A stretch of 64,000 nt of DNA from Pseudanabaena sp. BC1403 (GTDB lineage Bacteria > Cyanobacteriota > Cyanobacteriia > Pseudanabaenales > Pseudanabaenaceae): contig NZ_PDDM01000001.1 of assembly GCF_002914585.1 (NCBI RefSeq), forward strand, positions 186,001 through 250,000. Reading direction: 5' to 3'. How positions within the stretch are numbered: the stretch's first letter is position 1; each line of letters starts with the position of its first letter. The position numbers were made by a program, and so were the translations under genes. Of this stretch, positions 8,764 to 17,300 are shown piece after piece. The notes below the pieces were generated by a model that did no database searches, was not told the origin of the DNA, and saw nothing but the letters and a program-made list of their open reading frames with translations.

Positions 8764-8873
8764 AACTAATATTTTTGTTAAAAGTACTGCGAAGCAGTAC
8801 TTTTAACAAAAATATTAGTTGCTGGCTAATTGATTTAGTAGGGGTAATTCATGAATTACCCCTACTAAATCAA
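8764..8873. repeat. Two exceptionally long perfect palindromes
   Basis: Stem 1 is 27 bp and perfect (8764-8790/8794-8820, loop GAA). Stem 2 is a 44-nt perfect palindrome (8830-8851/8852-8873) with no loop. The second overlaps the last codon of the gene ending at 8870. Such lengths exceed ordinary terminators and would form cruciforms. Confidence 0.9.
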
Positions 8874-9637
8874 TGCTTAATGCCAACACCCTTACCTTCC
8901 CAAAGGTCTTGTAGCTGCTGTTTAACTTCTTGCTCTTTACGAGCAGCGGCTGAACCAAGCCCACCGATATTGGTTTCAATATCAGTAATTTTTTGTTGCA
9001 AAGGCATGGTATCACTTGCTTCTGCTTCGATCTTTTGCTTGCCATACCAAGTTTTAGCGTTTTCCCATTGTTGCTTAATCTCGTTGTAGCGATCGCCATA
9101 ACGAATGGCAAGTTTTTTATCTAAAGTGGCAAGTTGAGCTTTGAGCTTGAGGTATTGTTCTTGCAGAATTCCCGACTCGTGATGTTCTTGGACAGTATCG
9201 ACTGCTAGATTAATTGCCGCCGATTCGTCATCAATCAGATTAGTCGATTCTGAGGCTTTAATATCAATCAGGATTTCGCTACTTTCGCGATCCAATTGTT
9301 CCTGCTGCCAATCCAATTGAGATTGAATCTCTAACAATTTCTCTCGGCGTTGATTGAGTGCTTGTTGTCGATGATAAGTGCTTCCTTCGATAGCTCCTTC
9401 AATAGAAGCCGTGATTTTTTCAGCGTTGTCCTTTCCACCTCCTCTCAAGTCAGCAATTATTGTAGAAACAGCATCTTTGACAATCAAACCGATCTCATCA
9501 CTACCTTCTCTTAGCTCAGATACTGTCTGTCCGACCGCATCTTTGACAATTTTGCGAATGTGTTCAGCCCGAATCTTACCTTCTCCCTTTGCCTTGGTGA
9601 GATTGGTTGTAATCTTTTCTTTAACTGGATTAGTCAT
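8870..9637 (-). CDS. Coiled-coil protein of unknown function
   Basis: 255 residues, no signal or membrane segment. The first 100 residues have amphipathic repeats (KIVKDAVGQTVSELREGSDEIG, then LIVKDAVSTIIADLRGG), an internal duplication of about 30 residues containing IVKDAV...LR. The rest is heptad-rich coiled coil (REKLLEIQSQLDWQQEQLDRE, ALRQ-type repeats) ending in KQQLQDLWEGKGVGIKH. It may be a cytoplasmic scaffold. The neighbours are stress genes. I do not recognise a characterised family. Confidence 0.65.
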   Translation of the reverse strand: MTNPVKEKITTNLTKAKGEGKIRAEHIRKIVKDAVGQTVSELREGSDEIGLIVKDAVSTIIADLRGGGKDNAEKITASIEGAIEGSTYHRQQALNQRREKLLEIQSQLDWQQEQLDRESSEILIDIKASESTNLIDDESAAINLAVDTVQEHHESGILQEQYLKLKAQLATLDKKLAIRYGDRYNEIKQQWENAKTWYGKQKIEAEASDTMPLQQKITDIETNIGGLGSAAARKEQEVKQQLQDLWEGKGVGIKH

Positions 9638-9709
9638 AGTTAATGTTTCCCATGTTATATAAGAGTTTTGCCGTAGGTGCTATGTATGAATAGCACCTAC
9701 AGCTATTGC

Positions 9710-10555
9710 TTACCATAAACCTCTGACAGGTTCTGAAGGTTTGCTTGGCGTAGGAGTTGGTGTTTGAATAGGGGGTTGGGTTACATTTAAGATTGGAGAA
9801 ACTAAAGCAAGTACTTCATCTTTGGTTGCGTAACCATCAAAAGCATCAAGATTAAATGGGATAGGAGAGTCTATACGATTCTCGTTATAGATCACTTCAC
9901 TAGGACTTGCATTAGTCGCAATCCAAGGACGTACATCTGCGCCTAACAGCATCTGGCGTAAAAATCTGATGCCAGCAGCATGACGAGCTTCTACGCTATG
10001 GATTTCCAATGCTGCTGCTAAAATCGGTTTACCTGCATCACCTGCGGCAAGCAAATTCTGAACCTGTCCTTTATAAGCCGCCACACCTAGATCTTCCACA
10101 TATTGACCTGCCAATAGAAAATCAGTAGGATTGGCAAAAGGATCGCGTCCTAAGATCGCACTATAGTTGGGATTTGCAGGAATTTTAATTGCATCAGGTT
10201 GACCACCAATAGAAAGTAATGCAGCCGAAAGATCAGTTACATGTTTAGCTTCATCTTCGCCATAAGAAGCGATCGCATCCTTCGCCATTTGAGGTGCAGA
10301 GACTAAACCTCCATTTATAGCTGCATCGGCAGCACGGCGGTAAAAGTCTGCTTCGATCTTTTCTAAGGTGAGTGCATATTCTGCTACTTCTCTAGGGCTT
10401 AGCACTGCGTCCTGAGCATAAGCTGGCGCTGGTGGACTGAAGAACATGAATAAAAACAGTAAAGGAATAAGCACCAAGCTGAGCTTGATAGGACGCATGG
10501 CTCCACAAGCTAGGTTCTTAAGGCTCATTCTAAAAGTGGCGTAGTAAGATGTCAT
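9710..10555 (-). CDS. Exported ferritin-like (Ferritin_2) protein, Sec-type
   Basis: Four-helix-bundle ferritin-like domain, probably binding a di-metal centre outside the cytoplasm. A hydrophobic signal segment (SLVLIPLLFLFMFFSPPAPAYA) precedes the domain. The ligand pattern E...ExxH...E...ExxH is complete: LEKIEADFY, EDEAKHV, YVEDLGVAAY and SVEARHAAG. The last 25 residues are Pro/Thr-rich. Possible starts are 10555, 10528 and 10498; the last gives a compact signal peptide but has poor ribosome-site spacing, so I kept the longest. The neighbour at 10641 is a paralogue. Iron storage, peroxide defence or an oxidase role are all possible. Confidence 0.82.
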   Translation of the reverse strand: MTSYYATFRMSLKNLACGAMRPIKLSLVLIPLLFLFMFFSPPAPAYAQDAVLSPREVAEYALTLEKIEADFYRRAADAAINGGLVSAPQMAKDAIASYGEDEAKHVTDLSAALLSIGGQPDAIKIPANPNYSAILGRDPFANPTDFLLAGQYVEDLGVAAYKGQVQNLLAAGDAGKPILAAALEIHSVEARHAAGIRFLRQMLLGADVRPWIATNASPSEVIYNENRIDSPIPFNLDAFDGYATKDEVLALVSPILNVTQPPIQTPTPTPSKPSEPVRGLW

Positions 10556-10640
10556 ATCGTCTGCGACCTTCTGTATGAATATATTGCAACTGTATTTGGA
10601 AGTGAATGATTTGAGAGTTAACGCATGAGTAGCTCTTTAG

Positions 10641-11366
10641 TTAAGCAACTAGAGAACCGCCAATAGGGTTATTAAGTATATTTAGCGAACCAACAATGGC
10701 AACAATCTGTTTAGGAGTATATAGTTCGTCATAAGCTCGTCCTTTAAATGGATTGAGCGTAGAATTTAGATTGGCATCATTAACAAGGCGATCGCTGTCA
10801 GGTTCTGTGGTTGGTTTGCCGAGTAAAGCGCGCACACCAGCCGCATGTCGGGCTTCTACAGAGACGATTGAACCAGCAGCGAGAAGAAATACGGGGTTGG
10901 TTAGGCTTGGGCCTGCACCGTTATAAGCATGAACACCAACATCTTCTAATGTAACGGCAGTATTTAAAATACTATCGCGGCTAGCCAGAACGTTATTGAG
11001 GGTGGATTGGTTAAAACTTAAATCTTGAGTAGCAAATAGAACTTGGTCAGCTAAAACGCTACGTAAAAATGTGACATGGGCAGCTTCTTGACCACCCAAA
11101 TATCGCATATATTCCATTTCTTTGCTGTTGGTAATTTTGCCAGAGCTGACGACAGCTGCATAAAAAGCAGCTTCTAGTTCTTCCAATAGTAAGGCAAAGT
11201 TGAGAATGCCGATGTCATTAGCATTAAATGTGAGAGTCTGACCACGACTGTTTGTTTGGGCATTAATTGCTCTAGGCATAACTGCAATCGTTAGAGCACC
11301 AAGCCCATAAATCCCCCATTTGATGAGGGAACGCCGTGATGTAGAAGGTAGTTTCCTACTGTTCAT
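10641..11366 (-). CDS. Exported ferritin-like (Ferritin_2) protein, Tat-type
   Basis: 241 residues. The N-terminus carries a twin-arginine signal (SRRSLIKWGIYGLGALTIAV) ending near INAQ, so it would be exported folded and probably metal-loaded. The domain has the di-metal ligand set LLEELEAAFY, GQEAAHV, LEDVGVHAY and SVEARHAAG. The bundle and the final YTPKQIVAIVGSLN segment align with the neighbour at 9710, marking a tandem duplication that has diverged in export route. An AT-rich upstream region (11367-11603) holds the probable promoter. Confidence 0.85.
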   Translation of the reverse strand: MNSRKLPSTSRRSLIKWGIYGLGALTIAVMPRAINAQTNSRGQTLTFNANDIGILNFALLLEELEAAFYAAVVSSGKITNSKEMEYMRYLGGQEAAHVTFLRSVLADQVLFATQDLSFNQSTLNNVLASRDSILNTAVTLEDVGVHAYNGAGPSLTNPVFLLAAGSIVSVEARHAAGVRALLGKPTTEPDSDRLVNDANLNSTLNPFKGRAYDELYTPKQIVAIVGSLNILNNPIGGSLVA

Positions 11367-11603
11367 ATATTAAGATCTCCTAAATAATGACACATACAAT
11401 TTACGTACTCAAACGTATCGTTACAGATAGATGTTTGACATAATGTATATCTAGATGTTTAAGAATGATCGAACTGCTTGATTTGTATGAGAATGTCGTA
11501 AATCTTTATCAATAATTGATATTGCGATCAAGATATATGAGATTGTGCCCACCGACCTTGGCAGACACAATCTTAAACTGCAAAATGCTATGGCAAAGAA
11601 CTA

Positions 11604-11786
11604 TTAGTCAATAACTTTCTTGACTTCGTCTTTGACATCTTCAGCAGCATGACGAACTTTTGCTTCAGCTTGCTTTGCCTTGCCTTCTACCTGATTTTTA
11701 GTGTCTCCAGTCAGATCTCCGACTGCTTCCTGCACTTTGCCTTCAACATTTTTAGCAGTTGCTTTAGCTCTATTTTCTAAACTCAT
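11604..11786 (-). CDS. CsbD-family stress protein
   Basis: 60 residues, highly charged, helical and repetitive: ENRAKATAKNVEGKVQEAVG followed by GDTKNQVEGKAKQAEAK. This is the CsbD family, induced by general stress in Bacillus and abundant in cyanobacteria; its biochemical role is unknown. The start at 11786 is supported by GGAG 6 nt upstream, over the alternative start at 11798. It is followed by ferritin-like genes on the same strand. Confidence 0.92.
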   Translation of the reverse strand: MSLENRAKATAKNVEGKVQEAVGDLTGDTKNQVEGKAKQAEAKVRHAAEDVKDEVKKVID

Positions 11787-11803
11787 TATGAACTCCATAA
11801 ATT

Positions 11804-12132
11804 GGTTTTAGAACGCCAGAGTCAAATTGATAACTCTGGCGTTCTAAAACCACTGTGACAGGCGAGCGTTTGAATTTCTGAGTGAATTGAGTGAATATGA
11901 TACAAATTGTAATCAATAACTCACCTTCCGAAGATAGAATTCCTACAATAGCTGAAGTTTGGGGCTGGCAAGGGGGCACAGCCCAGACAAAACGAGAGAA
12001 TTTTTCAGATAGGGCAATCTCTCCGTGGTTGCCCTACCATGCAAGCTACGAGAGCTTCATCATCTTCGCTCTGCATCACATCAGTCACTAATAATAAAGA
12101 GTGATATGCATAGCACATCACTCTTTATTATT
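11804..12132. repeat. Hairpins flanking the 11787-12127 gap
   Basis: A perfect 19-bp stem (11804-11822/11833-11851) lies upstream of the CsbD gene. A perfect 16-bp stem (12090-12105/12117-12132) overlaps the end of the hydroxylase gene at 12128. Between them there is a weak stem near 12008-12036 and no convincing gene. Confidence 0.75.
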
Positions 12133-12931
12133 TCTTAGGAAATTGTTCATTAAATCTCTTCTCATAACTGATGTCTTGAGTATTTAACAACCGATCCCAG
12201 AAGGTAAAGTAAAGACCATAATGGAAAGTGTACTTGAGATGATGAATCGAATGATGAGCTGGTCCAATAAACCACTTACCCAGCCAATGATGAGGAAATG
12301 ATAAAGGAAATCGATCAACCCCTAGATGATTTAGCACTGCCCAGATCGTCATTGTCGTCAGTATGGCAATTAGAGTGATGAAATGTAATGGAATGATCAA
12401 GACAATACCGACTAAAAAAAGAGAACTAATGATCGCTTCTAAGGGATCAAATGCAAAGGATGTCCAAGGAGTGGGATAACGAGATCGGTGATGTCCTTGA
12501 TGTAACCAATGAAAAAGAGATGGGTGATGAAACAAGCGATGAGTGAAATAAAAATAGGCATCTTGCAGAATCAACACAATTCCATAACTTATACCTAGAT
12601 ACCAAAGTCCATACTGCTGAGGATCGCTGTAAATGCGGGTGAGATTCCAACCATATCCCGATACAATCAATGCTGATGCGATCGCAAACACAGCTGCGGA
12701 AAGTATAGAAAGCTCAATATCCCGTTTAATCGATTGCCAAGAAGGATTTGGCTGTAGCTTTTGTTCCTCTGAAGACTGACGCATTGGCAAATAAAAGCAT
12801 AAATACGTCCCTCCAGCCACCAGAAAATATCTGCCGAGAATAATTCCAAAAAAAGCAATACCATAAAACCAAAATGAGTGATCTAGCAATTTAGCCTCCC
12901 TATCTTTATATCTTGCATTCACACTCCTCAA
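12128..12931 (-). CDS. Sterol desaturase / fatty acid hydroxylase superfamily protein
   Basis: Integral membrane di-iron hydroxylase or desaturase. All histidine clusters of the superfamily are present: HRLFHH, HQGHH (in LHQGHHRSRYPTPW) and HHSIHH (in GPAHHSIHHLKYT), separated by hydrophobic helices. Relatives hydroxylate carotenoids, sterols or fatty acids; the substrate is not evident. 267 residues is typical. No ATG exists in frame near the N-terminus. TTG at 12931 or GTG at 12922 are the candidate starts, with GAGGAGT close by. It is the upstream neighbour of the stress group. Confidence 0.85.
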   Translation of the reverse strand: MRSVNARYKDREAKLLDHSFWFYGIAFFGIILGRYFLVAGGTYLCFYLPMRQSSEEQKLQPNPSWQSIKRDIELSILSAAVFAIASALIVSGYGWNLTRIYSDPQQYGLWYLGISYGIVLILQDAYFYFTHRLFHHPSLFHWLHQGHHRSRYPTPWTSFAFDPLEAIISSLFLVGIVLIIPLHFITLIAILTTMTIWAVLNHLGVDRFPLSFPHHWLGKWFIGPAHHSIHHLKYTFHYGLYFTFWDRLLNTQDISYEKRFNEQFPKK

Positions 12932-12960
12932 CAGAAGTTTTCTGTTAAAAAAATCCTAAT

Positions 12961-13092
12961 AACTTTATTGATGCTACATGGAATCATTATCGCTCAACTC
13001 TTCGTCCTGCAAGTGTATATTCAAACCCAAGTTATTTCTCTACTGGAGAGAGATAAGGCTGTTAGAAGCTTCCACGCAACATCAATAAAGGT
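12961..13092. mobile_element. Possible short MITE-like element
   Basis: Terminal inverted repeats 12961-12983 and 13070-13092 match at 19 of 23 positions (ACTTTATTGATG...TGGAA type ends). They enclose 86 bp without coding capacity. It lies between the hydroxylase and YggT genes. No target-site duplication was established. Confidence 0.45.
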
Positions 13093-13124
13093 ATTGATTT
13101 CTTCTAAATCGCGAAACGTTTTGC

Positions 13125-13541
13125 CTATACTCTATTATAAAAAATAAATCTGACTAAGGAAATCAGCAGATAGCTCAAAATCGCATAGGCGATAATTGCA
13201 ATTATGATATTCAAATCAAATATGTTCCCACCACTATTAGAAGTAGGGCTAATAAATAAAGTAGAAAATGGCGCAATAAATGGTGCGGATAAGTTATTAA
13301 TGAATCTAGCAAATTCATTTTGAGTATTTGCCCCAGACAAACGTAATACAAACCTTAACATCAGTAATATTTCTATTATTCCGACAAGCCAATAAATAGT
13401 ATTAACTATCCAATAATAAATACCACTGCGCTGCGCCTTACCTAAACGATCTTCCTCTTGTCGAAGACGAAAAGTTTCTTCGTCTTGTCTTAAATCTTGC
13501 CGTCTTTCAAGATTATTTTCATCCCGCTGGTTATCGTTCAT
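13125..13541 (-). CDS. YggT-family membrane protein
   Basis: About 138 residues from the ATG at 13541 (MNDNQRDENN). The longer frame to 13628 adds an improbable N-terminus. The first 50 residues are polar and charged (RRQDLRQDEETFRLRQEEDR). Two hydrophobic helices follow with the YggT pattern VNTIYWLVGIIEILLMLRFVLRL and APFIAPFSTLF. YggT proteins act in membrane organisation, division or osmotic shock and plastid nucleoid distribution in different lineages; the biochemical role is unresolved. The N-terminal polar extension is longer than in most family members. Confidence 0.8.
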   Translation of the reverse strand: MNDNQRDENNLERRQDLRQDEETFRLRQEEDRLGKAQRSGIYYWIVNTIYWLVGIIEILLMLRFVLRLSGANTQNEFARFINNLSAPFIAPFSTLFISPTSNSGGNIFDLNIIIAIIAYAILSYLLISLVRFIFYNRV

Positions 13542-13827
13542 TTTTTTACCATTAAATTTTTTATTAGTACTAAAGCTAATAGCTTTTATCCTAACTCTTA
13601 AAATCTTGACCATAATTTGGAGAATCAAAAATTAAATCCAGTAAGGGATTTTAATTCTCGAAAAACAGAAAACCATCTAAGAGTTTGGTATTTGTCCTAC
13701 GGTGACAGACAGATGTGTGATGCTACGTGTGAATTGATTGAGTTCGACACAAATCTTTATCTAATCCAACTTCATCAATATCTTGCTAATTTTTTCTTTA
13801 GAGCAATTTAGTCACCATGCCCCATAA

Positions 13828-14151
13828 AAGAAATTGGCAACTGAAATCGGTATTGAAATTAGAGTAGCCCATTATCCTCCCTATACATCGAAATTCAACT
13901 TCATTGAGCATCGTTTATTTCCTCATGTGACCAGAGCTTGTCAGGGAGCTGTTTTCACCAGTATTGAGTTAGTAAAATCCCTCATTGAACAAACTTCTAC
14001 CAAAACTGGCTTGAGTGTAGTTTTCAATCTTATGGATAAGGTCTATGCCAAAGGTAGAGTAGTCGCTGATGGTTTCAAGGAAAATCTACCCATCATTTTT
14101 GATGAAGTTCTTCCTAAATGGAATTATAGAGCCATTCCTCAAAATAACTGA
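13828..14151 (+). pseudogene. ISAzo13-type transposase remnant (C-terminal end)
   Basis: About 107 codons match the C-terminal third of ISAzo13-family DDE transposases: VAHYPPYTSKFNFIEHRLFPH (catalytic Glu in IEHRLF), VTRACQG, TGLSVV, KWNYRAIP. A stop codon at 13825 precedes the frame and the rest of the gene is missing, so this is a broken copy. The upstream 13542-13827 stretch shows no recognisable continuation. The relic is adjacent to the end of the NRPS/PKS cluster, consistent with past mobility at this border. Confidence 0.85.
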
Positions 14152-14188
14152 CATGCATAAGTTCTTTATTTTTCATTCCTTAGGACAT

Positions 14189-14243
14189 AAAACCCTAAAG
14201 ATGAATGGCGGCGCGAAGCGCCGCCATTCATCTTTAGGGTTTT
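14189..14243. terminator. Perfect 26-bp hairpin at the end of the NRPS operon
   Basis: Arms 14189-14214 and 14218-14243 pair perfectly with loop GAA (centre GCGGCGCGAAGCGCCGC). A/T tails on both sides make it a likely terminator for the minus-strand NRPS operon, whose last stop is at 14309. Confidence 0.88.
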
Positions 14244-14308
14244 GATTTGTCTTCGCTATCTCTACTGTAACTCGCTTGCTCGAAACTCGCTATAGACAGG
14301 GTGGAAGA

Positions 14309-17300
14309 TTATAATAAAATTTGATGAATCATTTCACCAATCTCCGAACAATAAGGCTCTTCCATTAACTCAAGATGATCGCACTTAATCTTGGAAACAT
14401 ATACTTTGCCCCGCAATAAATTACCAAAACCATTACGAGGAAATAACCAAAAAAGATTAAATCTCTTCAGCTCTTTTTGTCCAAAAACAATTTGTTCAGA
14501 GCCATCAATTAATAAAACTTTCCCATTATATGGTTTACGAGAATATTCACTGGAAGGTTTTTTAAGAAAATCAACGGCTATATTAACCTCCGTTTTATAA
14601 TTAGTTCCTTGAGAATCATTAAGATTACTTGCCTCATTATTAACAGCATTAGGAATGGACATCTTGTCTTTAACAATCTTAATGACTCTGGCAATTCTGT
14701 TGGCAAAGTATTGCATCTTCTCCTTAAGAGATAGCTTTGTTAAATTGAATAAATGCAATCTAAGAGCCCCGAGGTAAATTTCTGCCTCCATAATAAACAC
14801 ATAAATCCTAGATCCTCCTGAAACATCAATTAATGTAAGAAGCTCCACTTCTTTCCCAAGTTTTTTTAACTGCTGAGCCATTTCCATTGCAACTAAACCG
14901 TTATAACACCATCCGCCTAATGAATAAGGACCAGAAGGTTGCGCACTAATTAATTCATCAACTAATAAAGAAGCAATCACTGAAATGTAATCCTTGTGAC
15001 AGTTCATGGATGGTGATAAGCTTGCACCAGGCATAACGTAAACAGGCTGTTTTAATTTAAGCCTCTGTCCTGTTTTGACCTCTCCAATCCATACAAAAGG
15101 GTTAGATGAAACTTGAGACTCTGGCAAGACATTAATGATCAAACCTCGTTTACCAGCACGCAAACCAACTTTACCCATACTTTGGGCTAATAAGGCTCGA
15201 TAGTCTTCTATACTGAGACCTAGAGTAAGATCCTCAGTAGGTAAGTTTTCAGATGAGGTTTCACGAATCTTTTGGGCAATTTCGTCAATACTGTTGATCT
15301 GAAAAAATGACGACAAAGGAAGATGCCAATTAAACGTTTTCTCAATTTCCGCAACAAGGCGTATAGATAGAAGAGAATTACCTCCTAATTCAAAGAAGTT
15401 GTCATGAATACCGATAGATTGTCGCCCCAAAAGCTTCATCCAAATATCTGCTAGTTGGTGCTCCAGTTCATCACGAGGAGCAATCACTGCTTCGTCTAGC
15501 TGTTTTGCTGCATCTAGATCGAGCAAGGCTTTACGATCTACCTTCCCATTGGGAGTTAGTGGCCATTCATCTAAAACGATAAAACTAGAAGGCAGCATAT
15601 GGACTGGAAGTTTTTGACGTAAAAACTTCTCTAGTGCATCAATATCAAGCGTCTGATCCTGTTCTACACTTAGGTAGGAAACAAGAACCCTTTCTCCATT
15701 AGGTGCATCATGACATAGGACAATAGCTTGATTAACAGCAGGATAATTTTCTAATTGGGTTTCAATTTCAATTGGCTCAACCCGAAAGCCCCGAATTTTG
15801 ATTTGGAAGTCTGATCGACCAATAAATTCTATATTGCCATCGGGTAAATAACGAGCGACATCACCTGTCTTGTAGAGACGATCTTCTGAATTCCTTGAAA
15901 AAGGATTAGGGCCAAATCGTTTTGCAGTAATATCTGGACGATTTAAATAACCACGACTGAGACCCACTCCACCAATATATAATTCACCAACAGCCCCAAT
16001 AGGAGATGGCTGTAAGTTGCGATCTAGAACGTAAGTCTGAAGATTGGCGATCGCACGACCAATAGGAACTTCAGCGTCAGGATGGAGAGCTTCAGCAGAC
16101 TGGAGAGGATCGTAGATCGTAGCTGTCACAGTCGCCTCAGTGGGGCCATAGGCATTGAGCCATCTTGGGAAAGTACCCACTAGCGATCGCCATTTTTGGT
16201 ATGTTGATCTGGAAACCTTCTCTCCGCCCACAATCACGAGACGAACACTTCCAGAAAGTGGCTGTTTTAAAATGGATAAGCCATAAACCAGTTCGCTCCA
16301 AAAAGCAGTTGGCAAATTGATTACTGTGATCGCTTGTTGCTGTAGAACATCAAGAAAAGAAGTGACCGAGGTGTAGACCTCAGTCGGAGCCAAGACCAAT
16401 GTACCGCCGCTCAGCAAAGTGGGAAATATTTCTTCAATAGCGACATCAAAGCTGATATTAGAGAAATGCAAAACTCGATCTTGACTGTTTAGTTCATATT
16501 CCTTGCTAACTGCCACGCTATGGTTGACCATACTGCGATGGGAAATAGTAACACCTTTAGGTTGTCCTGTCGAACCTGATGTGTAAATGACATACGCCAA
16601 ATTATCAGAGGACACCGAGCTTGATGGATTATCAATACTATGCTGGGAAATCGCCTCCACTTCTAGGTCTAGAGACAACACTTTAGCTCCACAATCCGAA
16701 AGAGAAGAATTCATATCAGATAGGGACAAAATTAGGGCAACTTGAGCATTGCTTAATTTATCTTTGCGACGGTCATGCGGATAGCTAGGATCGAGAGGTA
16801 TATAGGTCCCCCCCGCTTTTAGGATGCCAAGTATGCCAACCAACATATGTACTGATCTTTCTACACAGATGGCTACTAGGGTTTCCGTCCCAACTCCCAG
16901 AGCTTGTAGATAGTGAGACAGTTGATTGGCTCGGCTATTTAGTTCTTGGTAAGTTAATTTCTCATCTTTGCTGACAACTGCGATCGCATCTGGCGTTAGC
17001 CCTACCTGAGATTCAAACAATTGATGAATACAAACTTCTGGGATTGGGGTTTGATTTTTATTCCACTCATACAAAATCCTTTCTCGCTCTGGAATGGTTA
17101 AAAGTGGAAGCTCAGAAATTCTCTGGTCGGGATTAGCAACTATCCCTTCAAGAAGATTCTCAAGATGTACTAACATTCGCGCAATTGTACTAGATTCAAA
17201 TAAATCAGCATTGTAATCAAACACCATGCCTAGTCCTTCGTCCTGCTCGCGCATGACTAAAATCAAGTCGTACTTTGTCTTGCCGTGATAGATGTAACCA

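Noticed and set aside
11891-12091. 66-residue plus-strand ORF between CsbD and the hydroxylase
   Set aside because: Low-complexity, no ribosome site, no domain, and surrounded by hairpins; probably non-coding.
13617-13811. 64-residue ORF upstream of the transposase relic
   Set aside because: It does not read as the missing part of the ISAzo13 transposase and has no other support.
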